Positions 35,026 to 42,346 of a stretch of DNA of 64,000 bases are shown here, piece after piece. This stretch comes from Acrocarpospora corrugata (GTDB taxonomy: Bacteria > Actinomycetota > Actinomycetes > Streptosporangiales > Streptosporangiaceae). Position 1 is the first letter of the stretch. Each line of letters starts with the position of its first letter. A program made the translations under genes and the position numbers. The DNA is taken from NCBI RefSeq assembly GCF_009687845.1, contig NZ_BLAD01000052.1:89254-153253 (forward strand), read 5' to 3'. The notes below the pieces were generated by a model. It was not told the origin of the DNA. It made no database searches and worked only from the letters and a program-made list of their open reading frames with translations.

Positions 35026-36150
35026 TTAAAGACGATATATACGGCGGGCGTTTCCCGACCCGATCATCTGGGCAACGCGCACGGAATCCGCTAGCGACCA
35101 TTCGTCCTGCGACAACCGGTCGGCGATCACCCGGCCGAGCGCGCGCCGGTGATTGAGCGCGCCCAGATAACACGTTTCGGCCACGCCCGCTCCCCCGGAT
35201 CCGAACAGCTGCTTGTGGAAGGGCACCAGCTCCAGCAACTCCCCCAGCACGGCCGAGGTGGCCTCGCCTACGTACACGTGCGGGAACACCGCGGCCAGAT
35301 GCGCCGCCTGCCGGTGGTACGGATAGCAGTCCAGCAGGATCAACGGCACGCTCAGCGGCAGCAGCGCCCGGATGAACCCGGCCAGCAGCGACGGATCCCC
35401 GCGATGCGGCCGCGGCCCGCCGTTCCCGCACGGGAACTGGATCGGCAGCGCGCGCTCCCGCGCCACGTCCACCGCGATCCAGAGCAGGAAGCGCAGCAGC
35501 ACCGGATCGGCGAGCGGCTGCTTGGGCTCGGCCAGCCGCCGCCCGGCCGCCGCCAGCACCGCCCCCCGGGACGGCCGCGCCACCTCGAAATCCAGCCCAT
35601 ACCGGTACGCGACGACCGAGGAGAGCCCGACGCACCGGGCGGCCCGCGCCCCCACCTCCTGCTGCAGCCGGTCCAGGTAGTCCAGCGACAGCAGCCCGTC
35701 CCCGGCGACCTCCTCCTCCACCCGCTCCAGCCGGACGATCTCGTCGGCGGCGGCCCCGCCCAGCCGCCCGGTCTCGGCCACCGACAGCGCGAACGCGTCG
35801 CCGCCGCCGTCCATCAGGAACGCCACCACCCCGGCCGCCCGCAGCAGCCGCCGGTTCGCCTCCGCCGCGCCCAGCTCGGACCGCCTGGCCAGGTAGACCG
35901 CGGGCGGCACGTGCGGCTCCAGGTCGAGCACAGGCGCGCACCAGCGGCGGATAGCCATCCCGCGCGGGCTGTCGAAGTGCGTGGTCCCGGGCGGCGCGGG
36001 GACGCCGCTCTCGGCGATCAGCGTCTCGAACGCGGACCTGACCAGGTCGTCGCGGCGCACGCCGTGACAGTGCTGGTCCACCAGCGGGGCGAGCAGGGCT
36101 TCTGCGACCTGATCGGGAAGCCTGGCCTGATCGGGAAGCCTGGGGTGCAT
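35026..36150 (-). CDS. Amidohydrolase-fold protein (FluG-like group), probable pseudoenzyme
   Basis: 374 residues. The frame follows actinobacterial amidohydrolases of the FluG N-terminal type: LVDQHCHGVRRDDL, GTTHFDSPRGMAIRRWCAPVLDL, VVAYRYGLDF, IQFPCGNG, LLDCYPYHRQAAHLAAVFPHVY, FHKQLFGSGGAG, GNARRIYRL. In active relatives as I know them these read GLKSIVAYR, IQFHxGxG, LLHCYPY and LFSSDA, supplying Lys, two His and Asp to the metal centre. Here all four are changed (Ser, Pro, Asp, Gly). It is probably catalytically dead. I take ATG 36150 with GGCAGG 4 bases upstream; GTG 36216 is possible. A hexapeptide is duplicated near the N-terminus. Confidence 0.75.
   Translation of the reverse strand: MHPRLPDQARLPDQVAEALLAPLVDQHCHGVRRDDLVRSAFETLIAESGVPAPPGTTHFDSPRGMAIRRWCAPVLDLEPHVPPAVYLARRSELGAAEANRRLLRAAGVVAFLMDGGGDAFALSVAETGRLGGAAADEIVRLERVEEEVAGDGLLSLDYLDRLQQEVGARAARCVGLSSVVAYRYGLDFEVARPSRGAVLAAAGRRLAEPKQPLADPVLLRFLLWIAVDVARERALPIQFPCGNGGPRPHRGDPSLLAGFIRALLPLSVPLILLDCYPYHRQAAHLAAVFPHVYVGEATSAVLGELLELVPFHKQLFGSGGAGVAETCYLGALNHRRALGRVIADRLSQDEWSLADSVRVAQMIGSGNARRIYRL
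36108..36143. repeat. 18-bp perfect tandem repeat, two copies
   Basis: CCTGATCGGGAAGCCTGG is repeated head to tail at 36108-36125 and 36126-36143, inside the 5' end of the amidohydrolase-like gene, duplicating the residues around LPDQ. A recent slippage duplication that keeps the frame. Confidence 0.9.
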
Positions 36151-36267
36151 GGGCCTGCCAATCCAGATGGGCGGCCCGATCGGACCGCCCATGCTGTCGA
36201 TGACGTGCGGGGACACCCAGGACTCTAGGTCGCGGTCACCCTCCGTGTCCGCCGATCACGCTCGGTT

Positions 36268-38394
36268 TTACCCGCACAGCCGGAGCACGTTGGCGATGAT
36301 CCGGGCGCCCGCGCCGCCCTCGGTGGTGAGGATCGACTCGGGGTGGAACTGGACCCCGAACCGGCGGTTCGGCAGGTCCTCGATCGCCATCACCGCGCCG
36401 TCGGCGGTGGCCGCCGTGACGGTGAAGCCGTGCACGCCCGGGTGCTTGGCGTGCAGCGAGTGGTATCTGGCGGCGGTGAACGCCTCGGGCAGGCCGTCCA
36501 GCAGGGCGCTGTCGCCCTCCCGCTTGACCTGGCCGCGCTTGCCGTGCTCCGGGTAGGGCAGCAGTTCCAGCGTCCCGCCGGCCTGTTCGACCATGGCCTG
36601 CAGGCCCAGGCAGACGCCGAAGACCGGCAGCTCCCTGGCGTACAGGGCCTTGATCAGGGAGTCGGTGCCGAAGTCGGACGGCCAGCCGGGTCCCGGCGAC
36701 AGGACGACCAGGGTGGGCGCGATCTCGTCGATCAGCTCGGCCGGGAAGCCGTGCCGCAGGGTGATCACCGAGGCGCCCTGCTGGCGGAAGTAGTCGGCCA
36801 GGGTGTTGACGAAGGAGTCCTCGTGGTCGACCAGCAGCACGGTGTGGCCCGCTCCCGGCTGCTCCCGCTCGGGGGCGGCCTCGGCGGCCTGGTCCGGGTT
36901 CCCGACGGCGGCGAGCGCGCCGAGCAGGGCGCTGGCCTTGAGCTCGGTCTCGCGCTCCTCGGCGTCGGGGTCGGAGTCGTAGAGCAAGGTGGCGCCGGCC
37001 CTGACCATGGCGACGCCGTCCCTGATCTGGGCGGTGCGCAGGGTGAGGCCGGTGTTCATGGAGCCGTCGAAGCCGATGAAGCCGACCGCGCCGCCGTACC
37101 AGCGGCGGGTGGTGGCCTCGTGGTCCTCGATGAACTGCATCGCCCAGGTCTTCGGGGCGCCGGTGACGGTGACGGCCCACATGTGGGTGAGGAAGGCGTC
37201 CAGGGCGTCGAACTCGGGGCGGAGGCGGCCTTCGATGTGGTCGACGGTGTGGATCAGCCGGGAGTACATCTCGATCTGGCGGCGGCCGATGACCTTGACC
37301 GAGCCGGGCACGCAGATCCGGGACTTGTCGTTGCGGTCCACGTCGGTGCACATGGTCAGCTCGGACTCCTCCTTCACGCTGGACAGGAGCGTGCGGATGG
37401 CCTCGGCGTCCTCGACCGGGTTGGCGCCGCGGGCGATGGTGCCGGAGATCGGGCAGGTCTCGACCCGGTCGCCGCTGACCCGGACGTACATCTCCGGGGA
37501 CGCGCCGACCAGGTGCTCGCCGCCGCCGAGGCTGATCAGGAACTCGTACGGCGCGGGGTTGCTGACCCGCAGCGCGCGGTAGAACGCGGCCGGGTCGTCG
37601 CAGGGCGCGTGGAAGACCTGGCCGGGCACGACCTCGAACAGGTCGCCGCGCTTGAACTTCTCCTTGGCCTTGGCCACCACATCCGCATACCCACCCCTTT
37701 CCGGATTTTTCGGGATGTGGGTGGCTGACTGGAGGGGGTGCGTGTCGCCGGTCCTGGGCAGGCCCTTGGTGCTCGCGCCGCCCAGGGTGAAGTCGTAGGA
37801 GTACTCGACGCTGGTCTCGCGGACGCGGTCGATGACGACCAGCCGGTCGGGCAGGTGCAGGACCAGGTCCCGCTGGTCCTGCGGGCGGGTCAGCGCGAAC
37901 CGGATGGGCTCGAACTGGAAGGCCAGGTCGTAGCCGAAGGAGCCGTACAGGCCGAGATGCGGGTCCTCGCCCTTGAAGGCGGCGATGACCTCGCGGATCG
38001 CGGTGAAGACGGTCGGGCGGCGGCTGCGCATCTCCTCGGGCAGCAGCTCGGCCGGCTCGGCGACCACGACCTCGACCCAGTCCTCGGTGCGCTCCCCCAC
38101 GCTCTCGCCGGCCGCGAGCAGGCAGGCCGCCACGGCGGGCAGCACCACCCGGCCGCGCTCGTTGAGCGCCCGGGCCGAGATGGCGCGCCCCCTGGCCACG
38201 ATCTCCAGGCACGGGTCCACATAGCCGAACGCCCATCGGCTGTAGCGGCCCGGGTAGTCCATTCCGGAGGAGAACGCCCCGCCGCGCCGCTCCCCGAGCG
38301 CGGTCACGATCTCCTCAAGCGCCGCCTCCGGCACCTCGCGCACGCCGCGCTCGACGTCGACGCCCCCGCCGGTCCTATATCGGGTGATCTCCAC
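36268..38394 (-). CDS. Fused anthranilate synthase, TrpE-TrpG
   Basis: 708 residues. TrpE part 1-500: YSRWAFGYVDP, GDLFEVVPGQVF, CPISGTIARGANPVEDAEAI, SELTMCTDVDRNDKSRICVPG and AVTVTGAPK with the chorismate-site residues. TrpG part 515-708: VLLVDHEDSFVNTL, VLSPGPGWPSD, VFGVCLGLQAMVEQ (nucleophile Cys) and GVQFHPESILT (His, Glu). It converts chorismate and glutamine to anthranilate, the first step of tryptophan synthesis; the fused form is common in actinomycetes and rhizobia. The start is GTG 38394 with AAGGGG about 6 bases upstream. It is controlled by the attenuator and Trp-Trp leader upstream. An antibiotic-pathway role (PhzE-like) is possible but the neighbours do not support it. Confidence 0.95.
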   Translation of the reverse strand: MEITRYRTGGGVDVERGVREVPEAALEEIVTALGERRGGAFSSGMDYPGRYSRWAFGYVDPCLEIVARGRAISARALNERGRVVLPAVAACLLAAGESVGERTEDWVEVVVAEPAELLPEEMRSRRPTVFTAIREVIAAFKGEDPHLGLYGSFGYDLAFQFEPIRFALTRPQDQRDLVLHLPDRLVVIDRVRETSVEYSYDFTLGGASTKGLPRTGDTHPLQSATHIPKNPERGGYADVVAKAKEKFKRGDLFEVVPGQVFHAPCDDPAAFYRALRVSNPAPYEFLISLGGGEHLVGASPEMYVRVSGDRVETCPISGTIARGANPVEDAEAIRTLLSSVKEESELTMCTDVDRNDKSRICVPGSVKVIGRRQIEMYSRLIHTVDHIEGRLRPEFDALDAFLTHMWAVTVTGAPKTWAMQFIEDHEATTRRWYGGAVGFIGFDGSMNTGLTLRTAQIRDGVAMVRAGATLLYDSDPDAEERETELKASALLGALAAVGNPDQAAEAAPEREQPGAGHTVLLVDHEDSFVNTLADYFRQQGASVITLRHGFPAELIDEIAPTLVVLSPGPGWPSDFGTDSLIKALYARELPVFGVCLGLQAMVEQAGGTLELLPYPEHGKRGQVKREGDSALLDGLPEAFTAARYHSLHAKHPGVHGFTVTAATADGAVMAIEDLPNRRFGVQFHPESILTTEGGAGARIIANVLRLCG

Positions 38395-38434
38395 GTTCGC
38401 CCCTTGATCCTTTGTCGAGCCCCGGGACGAACGC

Positions 38435-38460
38435 AAAAAGGCCGCCCATCCGGGGCGGCC
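38435..38460 (-). terminator. trp attenuator terminator
   Basis: On the minus strand GGCCGCCC-CGGAT-GGGCGGCC then TTTTT, an ideal intrinsic terminator, located between the trp leader peptide (38506-38538) and the trpE-G start (38394). With Trp-tRNA scarce, ribosome stalling at the leader's two Trp codons would favour an alternative fold and readthrough. Confidence 0.88.
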
Positions 38461-38505
38461 AGTGCTTACTCGCGAATGCGAAAACCTGGGTTCGACTGCC
38501 GCCGG

Positions 38506-38538
38506 TCAGCGGCGCCACCACTGCTGAGGAGTTCGCAT
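38506..38538 (-). CDS. trpL: trp leader peptide (attenuation)
   Basis: A 10-codon minus-strand ORF, MRTPQQWWRR, with two adjacent TGG codons (38515-38520) before its TGA at 38506-38508. It lies 45 bases before the attenuator hairpin and 111 bases before trpE-G. The tandem Trp codons, length and location are those of transcription-attenuation leader peptides, as described in Streptomyces trp leaders. No strong ribosome site precedes the ATG, so a leaderless start is possible. Confidence 0.85.
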   Translation of the reverse strand: MRTPQQWWRR

Positions 38539-38582
38539 GCGGGCCACAATAGCCGCCGCGACCCTAGATCGGCAATCTAACG

Positions 38583-38612
38583 TTGGCAAGTTTATGTCCG
38601 TTATGTTACCAA
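38583..38612 (+). promoter_or_regulatory. Putative promoter of the CocE-type hydrolase gene
   Basis: TTGGCA (38583-38588), an 18-base spacer, and TACCAA (38607-38612). Transcription would start about 38619-38623, on the start codon itself, which agrees with the absence of a Shine-Dalgarno: a leaderless mRNA. Confidence 0.4.
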
Positions 38613-38617
38613 TTAGT

Positions 38618-38631
38618 ACGTGATGTCACGT
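38618..38631. promoter_or_regulatory. 6-bp inverted repeat over the CocE start codon
   Basis: ACGTGA-TG-TCACGT spans the start codons GTG 38620 and ATG 38623 and the predicted transcription start. A protein bound here would block initiation; no regulator is assigned. Confidence 0.35.
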
Positions 38632-40197
38632 GTCTCCGTTCAGCGGGACGTACCCGTACCGATGCACGACGGTGTCCGCCTGCTCGCCGACCTGTACACC
38701 CCCGTCGGCGTCTCCCGGCCCCCGACCATTTTGATCCGCTCGCCGTACGGCCGGGCGGGCATGATCGGCTGGATGTACGGCAAGTTCTTCGCCCGCCAGG
38801 GATTCCAGGTGGTGGTGCAGAGCTGCCGGGGCGGCTTCGGCTCCGGCGGGCTGCTCGACCCGCTCGGCGACGAGCACGAGGACGGCCTGGCCACCGTCGC
38901 CTGGATGCGCGCCCAGCCCTGGTACGGCGGCAGCTTCGCCATGCACGGCCCCTCCTACCTGGGCTTCACCCAGTGGGCGATCGCCGCCGAGACGCCCGAC
39001 CTGCGGGCCATGGCGACCCAGGTGACCGCCTCCTGCTTCCGGGACGCGGCGTACGTGGGCGGGTCGTTCGCGCTGGAGTCGTCGCTGATCTGGACCACGC
39101 TGACGGCCGGGATGGAGGGGCGGATCGGCGGCGCGTCGGCGCTGCTGGCCCCCCGGCGGACCCGGCGGGCGGTGCTGTCCGGGCGTCCGCTGGACCAGCT
39201 GGACCTGGTGTCCGCGGGGCGTCCGCTGCGGTTCTTCCAGGATCTGCTGGCGCATCACGGGGAGCCGGCCTCGCCGTACTGGCTCAAGCGGGACTTCTCC
39301 GGGTCGGTGGAGCGGGTGGCCGCCGAGGTGACGATGACCGGGGGCTGGTACGACGTCTTCCTGCCGTGGCAGCTCAAGGACTACGCGGCGATGCGGGCGG
39401 CGGGGCGGCAGCCGTACCTGACGATCGGGCCGTGGTACCACGCGGACGTGCGGCACGGGCGGATCGCCAACGCGGACGCGCTGGCCTGGTTCCGGGCGCA
39501 TCTGCTCGGGGACCCGTCGGGGCTGCGTCCCGAGCCGGTACGGCTGTTCGTGACGGGGGCGAACGAGTGGCGGGACTTCCCGGACTGGCCGGTGCCCGGG
39601 ACGCGGACCCGGCGCTGGCATCTGCAGCCGGGCTTCAACCTGGGACCGGAGAACGCGGGAGCGTCCTCGCCGGACGGATACCGATACGACCCGAGACATC
39701 CGACGCCGGTGCTGGGCGGTCCCGTGCTGATCGGCAACTCCGAACCGCGCGACAACCGGCGGCTGGAGGCGCGCAGGGACGTGCTCGTCTACACCTCGCC
39801 CACCCTCACCGAGGACGCCGACGTGATCGGGCCGGTCTCGGCCGAACTGTACGTGCGGACCAGCCGCGAGCACACCGACCTGGTGGTCCGGGTCTGCGAC
39901 GTCCACCCGGACGGGGTCTCGATGAACGTGTGCGAGGGCCTGCGCCGCCTGACCCCGGCCGACGTGGCCGACGCGGACGGGGTGCGGCGGGTGCTGGTGG
40001 ACCTGTGGCCGATCGGGCACCGGTTCAAGCGCGGGCACCAGATCCGGGTGCACGTCGCCAGCGGCGCCTACCCCCGGATCCCCCGCAACCCCGGCACCGG
40101 CCAGGCGCTCGGTCCCGACGGGCCGATGGTGGCCAGCGACCAGGAGGTCTTCCACGATCCGTCCCGGCCGTCGGCGGTGCTGCTGCCCCAGCTGTGA
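38623..40197 (+). CDS. CocE/NonD family hydrolase (X-Pro dipeptidyl-peptidase-like)
   Basis: 524 residues. VPMHDGVRLLADLYTP and TILIRSPYGR open the family; the nucleophile elbow is MHGPSYLGFTQW (Ser in GPSYLG), and GWYDVFL with GPWYHADVRHG gives the acid and His region. The C-terminal third (LVYTSPTLTEDADVIGPVSA...RVCDVHPDG) is the jelly-roll of CocE/X-Pro peptidases. It hydrolyses esters or X-Pro peptides; cytosolic, no signal. GTG 38620 one codon upstream is an equal start candidate; no ribosome site is visible. A same-strand shadow frame overlaps almost all of it. Confidence 0.92.
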   Translation: MSRVSVQRDVPVPMHDGVRLLADLYTPVGVSRPPTILIRSPYGRAGMIGWMYGKFFARQGFQVVVQSCRGGFGSGGLLDPLGDEHEDGLATVAWMRAQPWYGGSFAMHGPSYLGFTQWAIAAETPDLRAMATQVTASCFRDAAYVGGSFALESSLIWTTLTAGMEGRIGGASALLAPRRTRRAVLSGRPLDQLDLVSAGRPLRFFQDLLAHHGEPASPYWLKRDFSGSVERVAAEVTMTGGWYDVFLPWQLKDYAAMRAAGRQPYLTIGPWYHADVRHGRIANADALAWFRAHLLGDPSGLRPEPVRLFVTGANEWRDFPDWPVPGTRTRRWHLQPGFNLGPENAGASSPDGYRYDPRHPTPVLGGPVLIGNSEPRDNRRLEARRDVLVYTSPTLTEDADVIGPVSAELYVRTSREHTDLVVRVCDVHPDGVSMNVCEGLRRLTPADVADADGVRRVLVDLWPIGHRFKRGHQIRVHVASGAYPRIPRNPGTGQALGPDGPMVASDQEVFHDPSRPSAVLLPQL

Positions 40198-40265
40198 GGA
40201 ACGGCGCGCGGGCGGGCTGACCGTTCGCCGCGTCAACTCCACCGCTCGCCGATCAGCTTTCCGCC

Positions 40266-40281
40266 TGTGACGCGGGTCACT
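40266..40281. promoter_or_regulatory. CRP-like binding site upstream of the DUF3311-mctP operon
   Basis: TGTGA-CGCGGG-TCACT matches TGTGA-N6-TCACA at 9 of 10 fixed positions, with perfect GTGAC/GTCAC symmetry, 49 bases before the DUF3311 start. Carbon-source control of a monocarboxylate transporter by a Crp-type regulator would be natural; binding is inference. Confidence 0.5.
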
Positions 40282-40329
40282 TTACGCTGCGATTCGACAA
40301 TCTGTCCGACCTCCCGGAAGGAAGATGCG

Positions 40330-40527
40330 TTGGACGCTCCCCGCTCCGACCGCAACCCCTGGTACTGGTTGCTGACGGTCCCCGTCGTGGTCCCGCTGAT
40401 CCCCGCGCTGTTCAACTCCGCCGAGCCGCACCTGTTCGGGATCCCCCTGTTCTACTGGCTGCAGCTGCTGTTCATCGGGCTCAGCGTGGCCGTCACGCTG
40501 CTCGTGTACTGGCGGACCCGGGCATGA
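40330..40527 (+). CDS. DUF3311 family small membrane subunit
   Basis: 65 residues with two hydrophobic segments (WYWLLTVPVVVPLIPALF and FYWLQLLFIGLSVAVTLLVYW) joined by the short loop SAEPHLFGIPL, the DUF3311 pattern. Such proteins are encoded just before sodium:solute symporters and are assumed to be small partner subunits. It starts at TTG 40330 with GGAAGGA 6 bases upstream; the open frame extends further but without a site. The stop overlaps the mctP ATG (ATGA). Confidence 0.85.
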   Translation: MDAPRSDRNPWYWLLTVPVVVPLIPALFNSAEPHLFGIPLFYWLQLLFIGLSVAVTLLVYWRTRA

Positions 40528-42119
40528 GCGAGCACCTCACCGAGATCATCGTCTTCACCGTGCTGTTCGCGGTGGTCAGCGGCATGGGGTTCGTCGCGTC
40601 GCGGTGGCGGCGGGCCGAGAATCTGGCCAGCCTCAACGAGTGGGGGCTCGGCGGGCGGAACTTCGGGTCGTGGGTCACCTGGTTCCTGGTGGGGGGTGAC
40701 CTGTACACGGCGTACACGTTCGTGGCGGTTCCGGCGTTGCTGTTCGGGGCCGGGGCGATGGGGTTCTTCGCGGTGCCGTACACGGTGATCGTGTATCCGC
40801 TGGTGCTGCTGATCCTGGTCAGGCTCTGGTCGGTGTCGCACGTGCACGGGCTGGTCACGCCGGCCGACTTCGTCCGGGCCAGGTTCGGGTCGCCGACGCT
40901 GGCGCTGCTGGTGGCGATCACCGGGATCGTGGCCACGATGCCGTACATCGCGCTGCAGCTGGTCGGGATCGAGGCCGTGCTGAAGACGATGGGCGTCTCC
41001 GGCGACCTGCCGCTGATCATCGCGTTCGCCATCCTGGCCGCCTACACCTACCAGTCGGGGCTGCGGGCGCCCGCGCTGATCGCGTTCGTCAAGGACACGC
41101 TGATCTACGTGGTGATCCTGGTGGCGATCATCTACATCCCGACCCAGCTGGGCGGCTGGGCGTCGATCTTCGGCGCGGCCCAGGCCAAGTTCGACGCGAC
41201 GCCCGCGCCCAACGACGGCATCCTGCTCAACGCCAACAACCAGCTCCAGTACGTGACGCTGGCGCTCGGCTCCGCGCTGGCGCTGTTCCTCTACCCGCAC
41301 AGCGTGACCGGGGTGCTGGCGTCCAGGAGCCGGGACGTGATCAAGCGGAACATGGCCGCGCTGCCGGCCTACAGCCTGCTGCTGGGGCTGATCGCGCTGC
41401 TCGGCTACATGGCCATCGCGGCCGGGATCACCCCGATCGGCCGGGATGTGAACACGGTGGTGCCGCAGCTGTTCGACCGGATGTTCCCGGACTGGTTCGC
41501 GGGCGTGGCGTACGCGGCGGTCGGGATCGGGGCGCTGGTGCCGGCGGCGATCATGTCGATCGCGGCGGCCAACCTGTTCACCCGCAACATCTACCGGGAG
41601 TACCTCCGGCCCGACGCCACCGACGCCCAGGAGGCGTCGGTCAGCAAGCTCACCTCACTGGTGGTGAAGATCGGCGCGGTGCTGTTCATCCTGCTCATCG
41701 ACCCGCAGTTCTCCATCGACCTGCAGCTCATCGGCGGCGTGATCATCCTGCAGACGCTGCCGTCGATCACGCTCGGCCTGTTCAGCCGGTGGTTCCACCG
41801 GGCGGGCCTGATCGCGGGCTGGGTGGCCGGCATGACGGCCGGCATCCTGCTGCTCTACAACATCGCCAACCCGGCCATCAACCACGCCCACTTCGGCGGC
41901 TCGGCGTTCCCGCTGGAGAAGCTGGGCCTGGACACCAAGATGACGATCTACGCCGGGTTCCTGGCGCTGCTGGTGAACCTGGTCGTCGCGGTGCTGGGCA
42001 CGCTGATCGCCCGCGCCGCGAAGGTCGCCGACGGCCCCGACGCCACCCGGCCCGCCGACTACTACGCCGACGCCGGCGACCCCCGCGTTAAGGATCTGGA
42101 GGTCTCCGGCTCGACCTGA
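40524..42119 (+). CDS. mctP: Sodium:solute symporter, monocarboxylate permease MctP-like
   Basis: 531 residues with about 13 hydrophobic segments. LNEWGLGGRNFGSWVTWFLVGGDLYTAYTFVAVP, VTPADFVRARFGSP and PHSVTGVLASRSRDVIKRN are the SSS family blocks of the MctP (lactate/pyruvate/alanine) subgroup. It takes up short monocarboxylates driven by cation flux. The gene overlaps the DUF3311 subunit gene and ends before a strong hairpin. A CRP-like site upstream suggests catabolite control. Confidence 0.88.
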   Translation: MSEHLTEIIVFTVLFAVVSGMGFVASRWRRAENLASLNEWGLGGRNFGSWVTWFLVGGDLYTAYTFVAVPALLFGAGAMGFFAVPYTVIVYPLVLLILVRLWSVSHVHGLVTPADFVRARFGSPTLALLVAITGIVATMPYIALQLVGIEAVLKTMGVSGDLPLIIAFAILAAYTYQSGLRAPALIAFVKDTLIYVVILVAIIYIPTQLGGWASIFGAAQAKFDATPAPNDGILLNANNQLQYVTLALGSALALFLYPHSVTGVLASRSRDVIKRNMAALPAYSLLLGLIALLGYMAIAAGITPIGRDVNTVVPQLFDRMFPDWFAGVAYAAVGIGALVPAAIMSIAAANLFTRNIYREYLRPDATDAQEASVSKLTSLVVKIGAVLFILLIDPQFSIDLQLIGGVIILQTLPSITLGLFSRWFHRAGLIAGWVAGMTAGILLLYNIANPAINHAHFGGSAFPLEKLGLDTKMTIYAGFLALLVNLVVAVLGTLIARAAKVADGPDATRPADYYADAGDPRVKDLEVSGST

Positions 42120-42231
42120 TCCCCTCCAGCGGCGCGGCCCCACCGGCGGGGCCGGCGCCCGGTGCGCGCGGCGGTGCGGCCGCGCCCACCCCTCCCTGGA
42201 GGCCGGAGGGCCGCCGCCTGGGCCCTCCCGC

Positions 42232-42275
42232 AAGCCCGGCGGTTTCCCCCCCACCGCCGGGCTTGCCGTCTTTAT
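42232..42275 (+). terminator. Intrinsic terminator after mctP
   Basis: AAGCCCGGCGGT pairs perfectly with ACCGCCGGGCTT (12 bp) around a 9-base loop, followed by GCCGTCTTTAT. It ends the DUF3311-mctP transcript; the remaining bases to 42346 hold nothing else I can support. Confidence 0.8.
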
Positions 42276-42346
42276 GGCAATAATTTGCGGTCCGCCACGT
42301 CGCGCCTGAGGGTCAGCGACCCGCCGCCTGACGACAGTCGGGAAGT

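Noticed and set aside
38461..38520. A tRNA-like TTCGA segment
   Set aside because: No acceptor or anticodon stems; the segment belongs to the trp leader.
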